Origin: Candidatus Aenigmatarchaeota archaeon
GTDB taxonomy: Archaea; Aenigmatarchaeota; Aenigmatarchaeia; QMZP01
Assembly: GCA_016198605.1 (NCBI GenBank)
Contig: JACQIG010000079.1
Coordinates: forward strand, 1-7,993
Reading direction: 5' to 3'
Length of the DNA stretch: 7,993 nt
Numbering within the stretch: position 1 is the first letter of the stretch; each line of letters begins with the position of its first letter. The position numbers were made by a program, and so were the translations under genes. Positions 1-5,693 of this stretch are shown piece after piece. Below the pieces are notes generated by a model, which saw only the letters and a list, made by a program, of their open reading frames with translations, was not told the DNA's origin and did no database searches.

Positions 1-163
1 ATTATATGTTGCATTAGGCGGGAGTTTTCTTGGTAGTTATTCGGCAACATGGCTTTATGAAACACATGACGCATCTACAAAAAATTACTGGGGAATTTTT
101 GCTTTTATAGCTTTTCTAATTGTTTTCTTTGGTGTTGGATATATGCTTTACAGAGAGAGGTAG
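1..163 (+). CDS. C-terminal end of an integral membrane protein, possibly an MFS-type transporter (partial)
   Basis: The frame beginning at base 2 is open from the window edge to a TAG at 161-163, giving 53 residues. They comprise a small-residue-rich hydrophobic stretch (LGGSFLGSYSATWLYE), a short polar loop, and a final hydrophobic helix (GIFAFIAFLIVFFGVGYMLY) that ends in a positively charged RER tail. A Gly/Ser-rich penultimate helix followed by a Phe-rich last helix and a short basic tail is typical of the end of 12-helix transporters such as the major facilitator superfamily, but the family cannot be proved from this fragment. Codons are mostly A/T-ending, unlike the GC-ending codons of the neighbouring housekeeping genes. 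The stop codon directly abuts the stop codon of the convergent minus-strand gene, with no spacer. Confidence 0.7.
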   Translation, partial: LYVALGGSFLGSYSATWLYETHDASTKNYWGIFAFIAFLIVFFGVGYMLYRER

Positions 164-1012
164 TCACCCAACCCTGTAGACATTGTGTATGCTCTGCAAA
201 TCCTTGATGCGCTTCTCGGCGGGGATGGCAGTCCTGAAGAAGTACCAGAAGACCTTCTGGAACCATTCAATCCATTCCGGGTCAAAGATCTCGTAGAACA
301 AGAGCACGCGCTCGTCAAGCTCGCCCTTCTCGTAATCTGAAGGGTCTCGCGATTCCCTGAAGCGGGCCATGTGGGTGTCTATCACGAAGCCCCTCAGGGG
401 CTGCTCCCTGTGGCGGATCTCTATCATGTTCTTCCCGATTTTCTCGTTTATTGAAAGGATTTTCTGCACGTTCTTCATGCTGTCTATGGTCACGCGGGAG
501 AGGATCTTCACGGAGATGTTGTTCTTGGCGAGGGCTTCTATCACGTCAATGATGTTCCTGTTTTCCTCCGCCGCGTTTATCCAGGAGAGGTTGCCTGAAA
601 AGCTTAAAATCTGGTTCTGGGCCCTCTCGAGGAACGGCTTGACATAATCCTTGTAGGCGTAATTCTCCGCCGTCATCATCACCGCATTGCGCTTCCCTTC
701 TTCCACGTGCTGGTAGATGTCAAAAGGAGAAAATTCCATCTTGCGGGAAGATTCTATTTTCTGGAGTAGCCTCTCCTGGAATTCCTGGGAGTGTATCCTC
801 TCTATGTGGCTCCAGTGGGCAATCTTTAGCGCGCCGCGTGTCCCTTCCCTGAACGTGCGCGTGCTGATGGAGCCAGTCTCCTTGGCTATCTGCTCCACGT
901 AGCGGTCCGCGGTACGCCAGTTCTTGCCGAGCAGTTCAGCTACCTCCTGGATTGTCCTGGGCTTCTGGTGCACGAAGTCGTTGATCTTCTTGATTGTTGC
1001 TGAGTCAAGCAT
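164..1012 (-). CDS. HTH transcriptional regulator with C-terminal PLD-like (TrmB-type) domain
   Basis: The product has 282 residues counted from the ATG at 1012. An N-terminal helix-turn-helix (about residues 20-45, TIQEVAELLGKNWRTADRYV) is followed by a basic wing-like stretch and a linker. A C-terminal alpha/beta domain (about 115-265) resembles the phospholipase D-like sensor half of TrmB-family regulators. It keeps the strand/loop pattern LRGFVIDTHMARFRES but lacks a complete catalytic HxK motif, so a ligand-sensing rather than enzymatic role is expected. An alternative ATG lies four codons upstream at 1024. I prefer 1012 because GGTG, a Shine-Dalgarno-like element, sits 6 nt before it. 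With either start the gene overlaps the 3' end of the upstream zinc-site gene, so the two are probably co-transcribed and translationally coupled. The target genes are unknown; the divergent promoter region at 1389-1586 is an obvious candidate. Confidence 0.85.
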   Translation of the reverse strand: MLDSATIKKINDFVHQKPRTIQEVAELLGKNWRTADRYVEQIAKETGSISTRTFREGTRGALKIAHWSHIERIHSQEFQERLLQKIESSRKMEFSPFDIYQHVEEGKRNAVMMTAENYAYKDYVKPFLERAQNQILSFSGNLSWINAAEENRNIIDVIEALAKNNISVKILSRVTIDSMKNVQKILSINEKIGKNMIEIRHREQPLRGFVIDTHMARFRESRDPSDYEKGELDERVLLFYEIFDPEWIEWFQKVFWYFFRTAIPAEKRIKDLQSIHNVYRVG

Positions 1013-1388
1013 GGCCAACACCATAGTGCCTGTCTATGTTGTCCACTTGCATAAGGACGTCGCTACTGATAGTCTCGCTCTCCAGGAGGCTCTCATTTTC
1101 TATCAATGTTTCGTGAACCAGCATTGCATTGAAGTTGTACAAGGCCGCCTTCTGTTTAGCAAATATTTCCTTGTAAACAGGCCTACATTCATTGCATTGG
1201 TCAACATGGCGCTCCATGTCGTATGCAGAAATGCCAGCTCCCTCAAGCAGCCGCTCAAAAGCAGATACTGCGCCAGGATCCGCCTCGGTCAGGAAATATT
1301 TGGCAATCACATGGGATGCGTATAGCTCGAGGCGGTATCTCCCTCCCTTCAGATGGCATCCCGCAGAATCAGGCACGTCAGACCACAT
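1005..1388 (-). CDS. Small putative zinc-binding protein with H-x3-C-x2-C motif, anti-sigma zinc-finger-like
   Basis: This 127-residue soluble protein has no signal peptide or membrane helix. A mostly helical N-terminal half leads to H61-V-D-Q-C65-N-E-C68, the H-x3-C-x2-C arrangement of bacterial zinc-containing anti-sigma domains (zf-HC2/ZAS). H26 in an ASHVIAKYF helix, or C11/H12, could supply the fourth ligand, although the spacing is longer than usual. The C-terminal part is acidic and probably helical. Archaea have no sigma factors, so if the fold is real it must serve another partner; the overlapping downstream HTH/PLD-like regulator is the natural candidate. A TATA-like element (minus-strand TATTTATTAT, 1409-1418) centred about 26 nt before the ATG supports this start and a near-leaderless transcript. 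The family assignment is tentative; the gene itself is well supported by its operon position and promoter. Confidence 0.75.
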   Translation of the reverse strand: MWSDVPDSAGCHLKGGRYRLELYASHVIAKYFLTEADPGAVSAFERLLEGAGISAYDMERHVDQCNECRPVYKEIFAKQKAALYNFNAMLVHETLIENESLLESETISSDVLMQVDNIDRHYGVGHA

Positions 1389-1408
1389 GGTTTATTATTG
1401 GCTTGGGG

Positions 1409-1418
1409 ATAATAAATA
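1409..1418 (-). promoter_or_regulatory. TATA box of the zinc-site/regulator operon
   Basis: On the minus strand this reads TATTTATTAT, centred about 26 nt upstream of the ATG at 1388. That is the normal distance between an archaeal TATA box and the start site of a leaderless transcript. Confidence 0.5.
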
Positions 1419-1539
1419 CAACTATGTGTGATCTATTTTTCTTTAATTAATAGTAAAAATACATCTATATGTAATTTACTTGGAGAATATATAACACCGT
1501 TATATTTTGTGTGATGATAGTACACAACTCTTTGTATAA

Positions 1540-1565
1540 TTTTTATACAGAAATCTGTATAAAAA
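1540..1565. promoter_or_regulatory. 26-bp inverted repeat overlapping the TATA box of the AsnRS-like gene (operator-like)
   Basis: Two perfect 12-bp arms, TTTTTATACAGA at 1540-1551 and TCTGTATAAAAA at 1554-1565, flank a 2-nt centre. The right arm contains TATAAAAA (1558-1565), whose centre is about 25 nt from the ATG at 1587, so it doubles as the TATA box. A protein bound here would exclude TBP, which is the usual layout of an archaeal repressor operator. The identity of the regulator is inference; the regulator encoded at 164-1012 is the nearest candidate. Confidence 0.6.
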
Positions 1566-1586
1566 ATACAACACTATTAATCTTAG

Positions 1587-2597
1587 ATGATGTATATGCA
1601 GATGCTAGCCAATACTTCTGAAAGGCACAAGGCGCTTTCCCTGCCTGAGATACACGCGATAACCAAGATTGAGGGCGAGCTCCTTAAGGGAGCCAGGAGA
1701 TATTTTGAAGGTAATGGCTTCTGGGAGGTGGTTGTCCCTCACATAACCCGCGCTACAGGAGCGTGCGAGAACATAGCCACCATGTTTGACGTTGACTTCT
1801 TCGGGGACAGGGCCTTCCTTGTCCAGACAGGCCAGCTCTACCTTGAGTCGCTAATCCCCTTCATGGAAAGGCTCTACTGCGTGGGCTCCAGCTTCAGGTC
1901 TGAGCCTGATGTGGATGAGCGCCACCTGACAGAATTCACCCTTGTGGAGATGGAACTCCCTTGCGATTTGGATGGGCTTATAGGCCACATTGAAAATATC
2001 ATTTGCTCCATGATAAAACCCGTCACCGACAACAGGATGGCTGAGTTAAAGACATTGAATGTGCCAAAAGATCACATCAACATGCTGAGGAAGCTGAGGC
2101 CACCGTTTAATAGGATAACATACATGGAGGCAGTGAATCTGCTTAAAAACCAAGGCGTTAAATGGGGAGATGATTTGAAATCAAGGCATGAAAAACGCCT
2201 GATGGAAAGCCTTGGCAATAAGCCGCTCTTTATCACCCACTTCCCGAAGGCAATAAAATTCTTCAACATGAGGGAAAACACAGGCAATCCTTCAATAGTC
2301 AACTCCACGGACTGCATACTCCCCTACAGCGGCGAGGCCGTGGGCGCGGCAGAGCGCGAGCACGAGCATGACAAGCTCTACAAGCGCCTCTCTGAATCCG
2401 CCATGCTGCGCCAGCTTGAGCAGAGGGGAGGCTCCATAGCAGATTTTGGCTGGTACCTGGATACGCTGAAGGATGGCAGGATGATACCACACGCGGGCTG
2501 CGGCATAGGCCTGAACAGGGTCACGCAATTTGCCATAGCCTCAGGCGACATCCGCATGAGCACCACATTCCCACAGAACAGGGAGAGCCTGATGTGA
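1587..2597 (+). CDS. Stand-alone AsnRS/AspRS-like catalytic core; likely archaeal-type asparagine synthetase (AS-AR-like)
   Basis: The 336-residue protein corresponds to the class IIb aminoacyl-tRNA synthetase catalytic domain without the N-terminal OB-fold anticodon-binding domain. Visible class II signatures are motif 1 (GFWEVVVPHI, about 44-53), the amino-acid/ATP pocket segment LVQTGQLYLE (78-87), motif 2 (FRSEPDVDERHLTEFTLVE, 103-121) and motif 3 (GCGIGLNRV, 304-312), ending FPQNRESLM. QTGQLYLE and RHLTEF are closer to archaeal AsnRS than to AspRS. Known archaeal proteins of this build, such as the Pyrococcus abyssi AsnRS paralogue, activate aspartate and make free asparagine rather than charging tRNA, so that is the likeliest role. 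A tRNA-independent ligase of another specificity remains possible. Several ATGs lie at the start (1587, 1590, 1596, 1602); the first is used because TATAAAAA sits about 25 nt upstream. The gene is divergent from the regulator operon and probably controlled through the palindrome over its TATA box. Confidence 0.85.
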   Translation: MMYMQMLANTSERHKALSLPEIHAITKIEGELLKGARRYFEGNGFWEVVVPHITRATGACENIATMFDVDFFGDRAFLVQTGQLYLESLIPFMERLYCVGSSFRSEPDVDERHLTEFTLVEMELPCDLDGLIGHIENIICSMIKPVTDNRMAELKTLNVPKDHINMLRKLRPPFNRITYMEAVNLLKNQGVKWGDDLKSRHEKRLMESLGNKPLFITHFPKAIKFFNMRENTGNPSIVNSTDCILPYSGEAVGAAEREHEHDKLYKRLSESAMLRQLEQRGGSIADFGWYLDTLKDGRMIPHAGCGIGLNRVTQFAIASGDIRMSTTFPQNRESLM

Positions 2598-2645
2598 ATA
2601 TTAATAAGTCGCGTCTCTTAATCATGTGGAACTAAGAAAAATGGT

Positions 2646-2744
2646 TTAATTTTCCAGCTTTTTCGCTATCTTCTCAAAGATGTCCCTGTTCCTTTCCACG
2701 AACATCTCCATTTTCTGCCTCCTCTGGAGTTTTTCTATTCTCAT
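2646..2744 (-). CDS. Possible micro-ORF, 21-32 residues, amphipathic helix
   Basis: In the otherwise gene-free gap 2598-2856, the minus strand encodes a 32-residue peptide from an ATG at 2744. It can also be read as 21 residues from an ATG at 2711. The shorter form (MEMFVERNRDIFEKIAKKLE plus a final N) is preceded by GAGGAGG with 6 nt to the ATG, an unusually good Shine-Dalgarno. The residue pattern is a highly charged amphipathic helix, and the codons (agg, aag, gag) match neighbouring genes. An inverted repeat ATAAGAT-GG-ATCTTAT (2743-2758) lies at the upstream end of the longer form. The frame stays open upstream to 2855, but that part reads like non-coding sequence. No function can be assigned, and it may be chance. 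Confidence 0.3.
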   Translation of the reverse strand: MRIEKLQRRQKMEMFVERNRDIFEKIAKKLEN

Positions 2745-2820
2745 AAGATGGATCTTATCTGGATGAAGTCGGGCTTGGCCTGGAAACGTGCCGCAGGGTA
2801 TATGGGGATGGGCCATAGAG

Positions 2821-2834
2821 ATAAATAGATATAT
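2821..2834 (+). promoter_or_regulatory. TATA box of the 132-aa orphan gene
   Basis: The sequence ATAAATAGATATAT ends about 22 nt before the ATG at 2857. This placement fits a leaderless archaeal transcript and decides the start codon of the next gene. Confidence 0.55.
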
Positions 2835-2856
2835 TCCGCCTTTTAGAAATATCATT

Positions 2857-3255
2857 ATGGGAAAGAGCTATACGTATGCGCCCAAGCCCTTCAAGAAGAT
2901 GCCCAAGGGCACAAAACAACTCACGGTCGCAGGCGCAATCTATGTTGCCAATGCAGACAGGAATGGCAGGAAAATACCTGAAAAAGAATTCAGAAGGCGC
3001 ATAAAAGAGGCTGAGGATTTCATGCTCCGCCTGTTTGGCGGCTTCACAACAGACGAGTTGGAGCATGGCGAGTTCAGGTCGGCAATGAAGAAAAAGGTCA
3101 TCTGCGAGCGGGTGGCGCGCGTTCTGAACTTTTCTGATTCCAAGACCTTCAAGAAGCACAGGGCATCATTGGAGAGGTGGCTGCTGAAAAAGAAGAGCGA
3201 ATGGAACCAGGAAGCAATAGCCTATGAGTTTGAGGGGGATATGTACTATATCTGA
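2857..3255 (+). CDS. Conserved-looking small basic protein of unknown function (132 aa)
   Basis: I cannot name this protein with confidence. From the ATG at 2857 it has a lysine-rich N-terminus (MGKSYTYAPKPFKKMPKGTK), a beta strand (QLTVAGAIYVAN), then DRNGRKIPEKEFRRRIKEAE leading into FMLRLFGGFTTDE. A second strand pair (KKVICERVARVLNF) follows, then a basic helix with KTFKKHRASLERWLLKKK, and finally NQEAIAYEFEGDMYYI. The pattern D-x-x-GR-x-IP...E, then FGG-T, then an N/GQE-x-AxEF-x-G ending recalls scattered small uncharacterised prokaryotic proteins with a ferredoxin-like strand/helix order; that resemblance is from memory and weak. No signal peptide or membrane segment is present. The frame is open upstream to an ATG at 2788, but that start would lie upstream of the TATA box at 2821-2834, so 2857 is preferred. 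The gene appears monocistronic. Confidence 0.75.
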   Translation: MGKSYTYAPKPFKKMPKGTKQLTVAGAIYVANADRNGRKIPEKEFRRRIKEAEDFMLRLFGGFTTDELEHGEFRSAMKKKVICERVARVLNFSDSKTFKKHRASLERWLLKKKSEWNQEAIAYEFEGDMYYI

Positions 3256-3274
3256 AGGCCCATTCCAGGGCGGC

Positions 3275-3291
3275 GAAAGCTTTATAAAGCT
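3275..3291 (+). promoter_or_regulatory. BRE/TATA promoter of the lipoprotein gene, perfectly palindromic
   Basis: GAAAGCTTTATAAAGCT contains the perfect 14-bp palindrome AGCTTTATAAAGCT (3278-3291), which includes the TATA box TTTATAAA preceded by a BRE-like GAAAG. The TATA centre is about 34 nt before the ATG at 3319, predicting a start site near 3310 and a short leader. The same 13-mer (GAAAGCTTTATAA) forms the amidase promoter on the other strand. Confidence 0.65.
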
Positions 3292-3292
3292 A

Positions 3293-3312
3293 ACTGTTAA
3301 TTACTTAACAGT
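3293..3312. promoter_or_regulatory. Inverted repeat at the predicted transcription start of the lipoprotein gene
   Basis: Perfect 8-bp arms ACTGTTAA (3293-3300) and TTAACAGT (3305-3312) flank a 4-nt spacer. The element begins directly after the TATA box and covers the predicted start site, a position typical of archaeal repressor operators. It could also form a small 5' hairpin if transcription starts further upstream. Confidence 0.5.
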
Positions 3313-3318
3313 GATAAT

Positions 3319-3741
3319 ATGAAATACATAAGCAAGATAGCCCCGTTGGCTCTGGCAGCAGGTCTGGCAGGATGCAGCGGAGAAACTGTTGAATTTGCAC
3401 GTGTTGAATACCAGCACCAAAATCATCCCCAGTATAGATTTGACATTGAAAGTGAAAGAGTACGTGATACTGGCAATACACCTGTAACTATAATTGCCCT
3501 TGATGTGGATGGTGATAGGCAGGCTGATGAAGCTTTAATCATAAGTGGCTACACTAATGCAGGTCAGACCGATTTTGGGTCTTTCCCACGGAAAAACTGG
3601 AAGCATCTTGTAGCCAAAGACTTGCCACCCGCCAAGATGTACATTCTAACAGATAACACCAGAGAAATGACCCCAGAGGAAAGGGATGCCTTGGCAGTAA
3701 CAGGGAAGCTTCTTAACAGCTATCCTGAAAAGTCCGAATAG
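3319..3741 (+). CDS. Predicted secreted lipoprotein with a D-x-D-G-D acidic loop
   Basis: The 140-residue product starts with a short basic N-region and a hydrophobic Ala/Leu core ending in LAGC (C19), a textbook lipobox, so it is predicted to be exported and lipid-anchored on the cell surface. The mature part is hydrophilic. DVDGDRQADE (62-71) resembles the calcium-binding D-x-D-G-D loops of dockerin/EF-hand-like or FG-GAP-like surface proteins. TIIALDVDGDRQADEALII could form a strand-loop-strand around it. GTGAT just before the ATG may act as a weak Shine-Dalgarno. Codons are clearly more A/T-ending than those of the adjacent aCPSF1 gene, which hints at recent acquisition or relaxed selection. 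The gene converges on aCPSF1 with a 13-nt gap. The specific function is unknown. Confidence 0.8.
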   Translation: MKYISKIAPLALAAGLAGCSGETVEFARVEYQHQNHPQYRFDIESERVRDTGNTPVTIIALDVDGDRQADEALIISGYTNAGQTDFGSFPRKNWKHLVAKDLPPAKMYILTDNTREMTPEERDALAVTGKLLNSYPEKSE

Positions 3742-3754
3742 TATCTTGGTTTTC

Positions 3755-5629
3755 TCACTTCAGCCTCACCGCTTCCAGGTTCTTCGGCACGTGGGTGTCT
3801 ATCTTCAGGTAGCGCTTGATGTCCCTGGCAAGCTCTAAGCATCTGGATTGTTCCCCATGATTGATTAGTACTTTTTCAGGCCTGCAGGAAAGGTTCTTTA
3901 TGAAAGCAATCAGCTGGTTCCTGTCGCTGTGGCCTGACATGCCTGAAAGCGTCTCCACCTCCATCTCTATCTTGGTGACCTTTGTCCTCCCGTCAGGGCC
4001 GTGGCCTACAAGCTCCTTCCACCCTTTCTGTATTCGCCTCCCCGGCGTCCCCTCGGCCTGGTAGCCCACGAACATGAGGGTGTTCTTCGGGTTTGGCGCG
4101 AGCCCCTTCAGGTATTCCACGGCTGGCCCCCCTATGAGCATGCCTGACGTGGCTATCACCACGGCGGGGTCGGTGGAGTCTATTATCCCATCCCTCTCCC
4201 TCGGCTCCACATGCTTGAACATCGGGTGTATGAACGGGTTGTTCCCGTAATGGAATATCTCCCTCTGCAGCCTGCTTGACAGGTATTCCGGGTATGCGGT
4301 GTGTATGGCAGTCGCGTCCCATACCATGCCCTCCACGTAAACCGGGTAGGGGAAGTCCTTCCTCTGACCCAGCATGGCGATCAGCTCCTGCGCCCTCCCC
4401 ACGGCGAACGAGGGTATCAGCAGCTTGCCGCCGCGCGCCATCGTCCTGTCTATTATCTCAAAGAACCTGCTCTCCACTTCCCTGCGGGGGGGCATGATTG
4501 ACATGGCTGACCCATACGTGGCCTCCGTTATGACTGTTTCCACGCGCTGGAAGTCCGTGTATGCAGGGTCAAACAGCTTTGTGGGGCCGTATTTGTAATC
4601 CCCCGTGTACAGGATATTGTGCAGCCCGTCACCTATGTGCAGGTGCACAAGCGAGCTCCCGAGTATGTGCCCCGCCGGTTGGAAGGTGAGCCTTATGCTG
4701 GGCGCAATGTCAGACACCTCGCCATAATCCAGCGTTATGGTATGCTTCACGGCCTTCTCTATCGCCTTCTTGCTGTACGGCACCTCCTTCCCGTCCTTCT
4801 GCGCCACGTCCACGTAGTCCAGGCAAAGCAGGACCATCAGGTCCCTTGTGGGTGGCGTGCAGTAAAGCGGGCCCTTGTACCCGTTCTCATAAAGGTAAGG
4901 TATGTAGGCGCAGTGGTCAATGTGCGCGTGAGAAAGGCATATGGCGTCCAGGTCTTCCAGGTCCAGCTCGGGTATGTTTATGTAGGGGAATGTCCCGCCG
5001 ACGTCAACGCCGCAGTCAAGCATTATCTTCGCGTATTCGGTCTGCACCAGCATGCAGCTCCTCCCGACCTCGCGGAACGCGCCAAGGGTGGATATCCTCA
5101 CCCAGTCCTTCCTCTTGTCGTATTCCCTGGGCGTGTTTATCCTCTGGCCTATGTTGTTGAGGAACTTCTTCCTGTATGCCAGCTCGGTGTGGAGCAGGCT
5201 CCTTATGGCCCTGACTATGTCAGATTTTATCGCCGGAGCCCTTTCTATCTTGGGCAGCCACAATGACTCGTTCCTGATTTTCCTGAACGTCTCCCCGCCC
5301 TTCCCGATGACAAGGCCGGGCTTCTGCGCCTCTATTATCACCTTGCCCAGCTCGGGCTCGAAATAGATGTCCTTCACGCCGGCCTCCTCCGGGACCTCCC
5401 TGAGTATTATCTCCTTCGTCTCGTCGGGCGGAAGGCATATGGACAGGTCGGGCCTTATCTCCACCCTCTTCTTGAGGTCCTTGACCAGCTCCCTGATCTT
5501 GTCCTCCCCTGTCCTGAAGAACTCCTTGCTCTTGGTGTAGAGCACTACCTCTGAGGCCTCGAAGTTCACCTCGGATATCTTGGCGTCAGCGTCAAGCTTC
5601 CCGTACAGCTCCTTCAGAATCGCGCTCAT
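3755..5629 (-). CDS. aCPSF1/FttA: KH–MBL–beta-CASP ribonuclease and transcription termination factor
   Basis: This is the archaeal homologue of eukaryotic CPSF73, an endonuclease that cleaves nascent RNA 3' ends and drives transcription termination. Counted from the ATG at 5629 it has 624 residues, usual for the family. N-terminal KH-type RNA-binding domains include the GKGG loop (109-112, in LVIGKGGETF). The metallo-beta-lactamase motifs are all present: D205 (MLDCGVD), HAHIDH (234-239), H321 (PAGHILGSS) and D344 (YTGDYKY). The beta-CASP motifs are also present: A (E369 in TEATYG), B (H567 in SGMSGHSDR) and C (H591 in INHGEQ). All zinc ligands are therefore intact and the enzyme should be active. 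An in-frame TTG at 5650 could extend it by seven residues, but family members begin at MSxxL, matching the ATG at 5629. It lies 64 nt downstream of psmB in the same direction, a pairing also found in methanogens. Confidence 0.97.
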   Translation of the reverse strand: MSAILKELYGKLDADAKISEVNFEASEVVLYTKSKEFFRTGEDKIRELVKDLKKRVEIRPDLSICLPPDETKEIILREVPEEAGVKDIYFEPELGKVIIEAQKPGLVIGKGGETFRKIRNESLWLPKIERAPAIKSDIVRAIRSLLHTELAYRKKFLNNIGQRINTPREYDKRKDWVRISTLGAFREVGRSCMLVQTEYAKIMLDCGVDVGGTFPYINIPELDLEDLDAICLSHAHIDHCAYIPYLYENGYKGPLYCTPPTRDLMVLLCLDYVDVAQKDGKEVPYSKKAIEKAVKHTITLDYGEVSDIAPSIRLTFQPAGHILGSSLVHLHIGDGLHNILYTGDYKYGPTKLFDPAYTDFQRVETVITEATYGSAMSIMPPRREVESRFFEIIDRTMARGGKLLIPSFAVGRAQELIAMLGQRKDFPYPVYVEGMVWDATAIHTAYPEYLSSRLQREIFHYGNNPFIHPMFKHVEPRERDGIIDSTDPAVVIATSGMLIGGPAVEYLKGLAPNPKNTLMFVGYQAEGTPGRRIQKGWKELVGHGPDGRTKVTKIEMEVETLSGMSGHSDRNQLIAFIKNLSCRPEKVLINHGEQSRCLELARDIKRYLKIDTHVPKNLEAVRLK

Positions 5630-5693
5630 GTTATCCACACTTGAATTCAATGATTAGCCGGCAACAGAATGATGCACCTTTCAACTACAAGAA

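Larger units (their letters stand above)
1389..1586. promoter_or_regulatory. AT-rich divergent control region
   Basis: This 198-bp gap separates the divergent zinc-site/regulator operon (minus) and the AsnRS-like gene (plus). No credible gene is seen in it. Apart from both TATA elements it holds a 26-bp inverted repeat at 1540-1565, an overlapping second small palindrome (GTATAA at 1534-1539 with TTATAC at 1543-1548), an inverted pair TTGTGT (1507-1512) / ACACAA (1522-1527), and the 8-mer TGTGTGAT twice (1425-1432 and 1508-1515). This density of repeats suggests a regulated divergent promoter. Confidence 0.55.

Noticed and set aside
924..1325. 133-codon plus-strand open frame across the zinc-site/regulator overlap
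   Set aside because: It is antisense to two overlapping genes with promoter and motif support and has no start signals of its own.
2788..2856. Upstream ATG extension of the 132-aa protein
   Set aside because: It would start upstream of the TATA box at 2821-2834 and adds an unrelated-looking segment.
2755..3159. 134-codon minus-strand open frame opposite the 132-aa orphan
   Set aside because: The plus-strand gene has a correctly spaced TATA box and ordered protein pattern. The minus frame is Cys/Leu-rich with no start signals.
4619..5266. 215-codon open frame on the plus strand inside aCPSF1
   Set aside because: It is antisense to the conserved MBL/KH coding region. The Val/Arg/Leu-rich translation with no recognisable domain is typical of GC-rich shadow frames.
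5630..5650. Seven-residue N-terminal extension of aCPSF1 from a TTG codon
   Set aside because: Family members begin at the position of the ATG at 5629 (MSxxL), and TTG starts are less likely than the nearby ATG.
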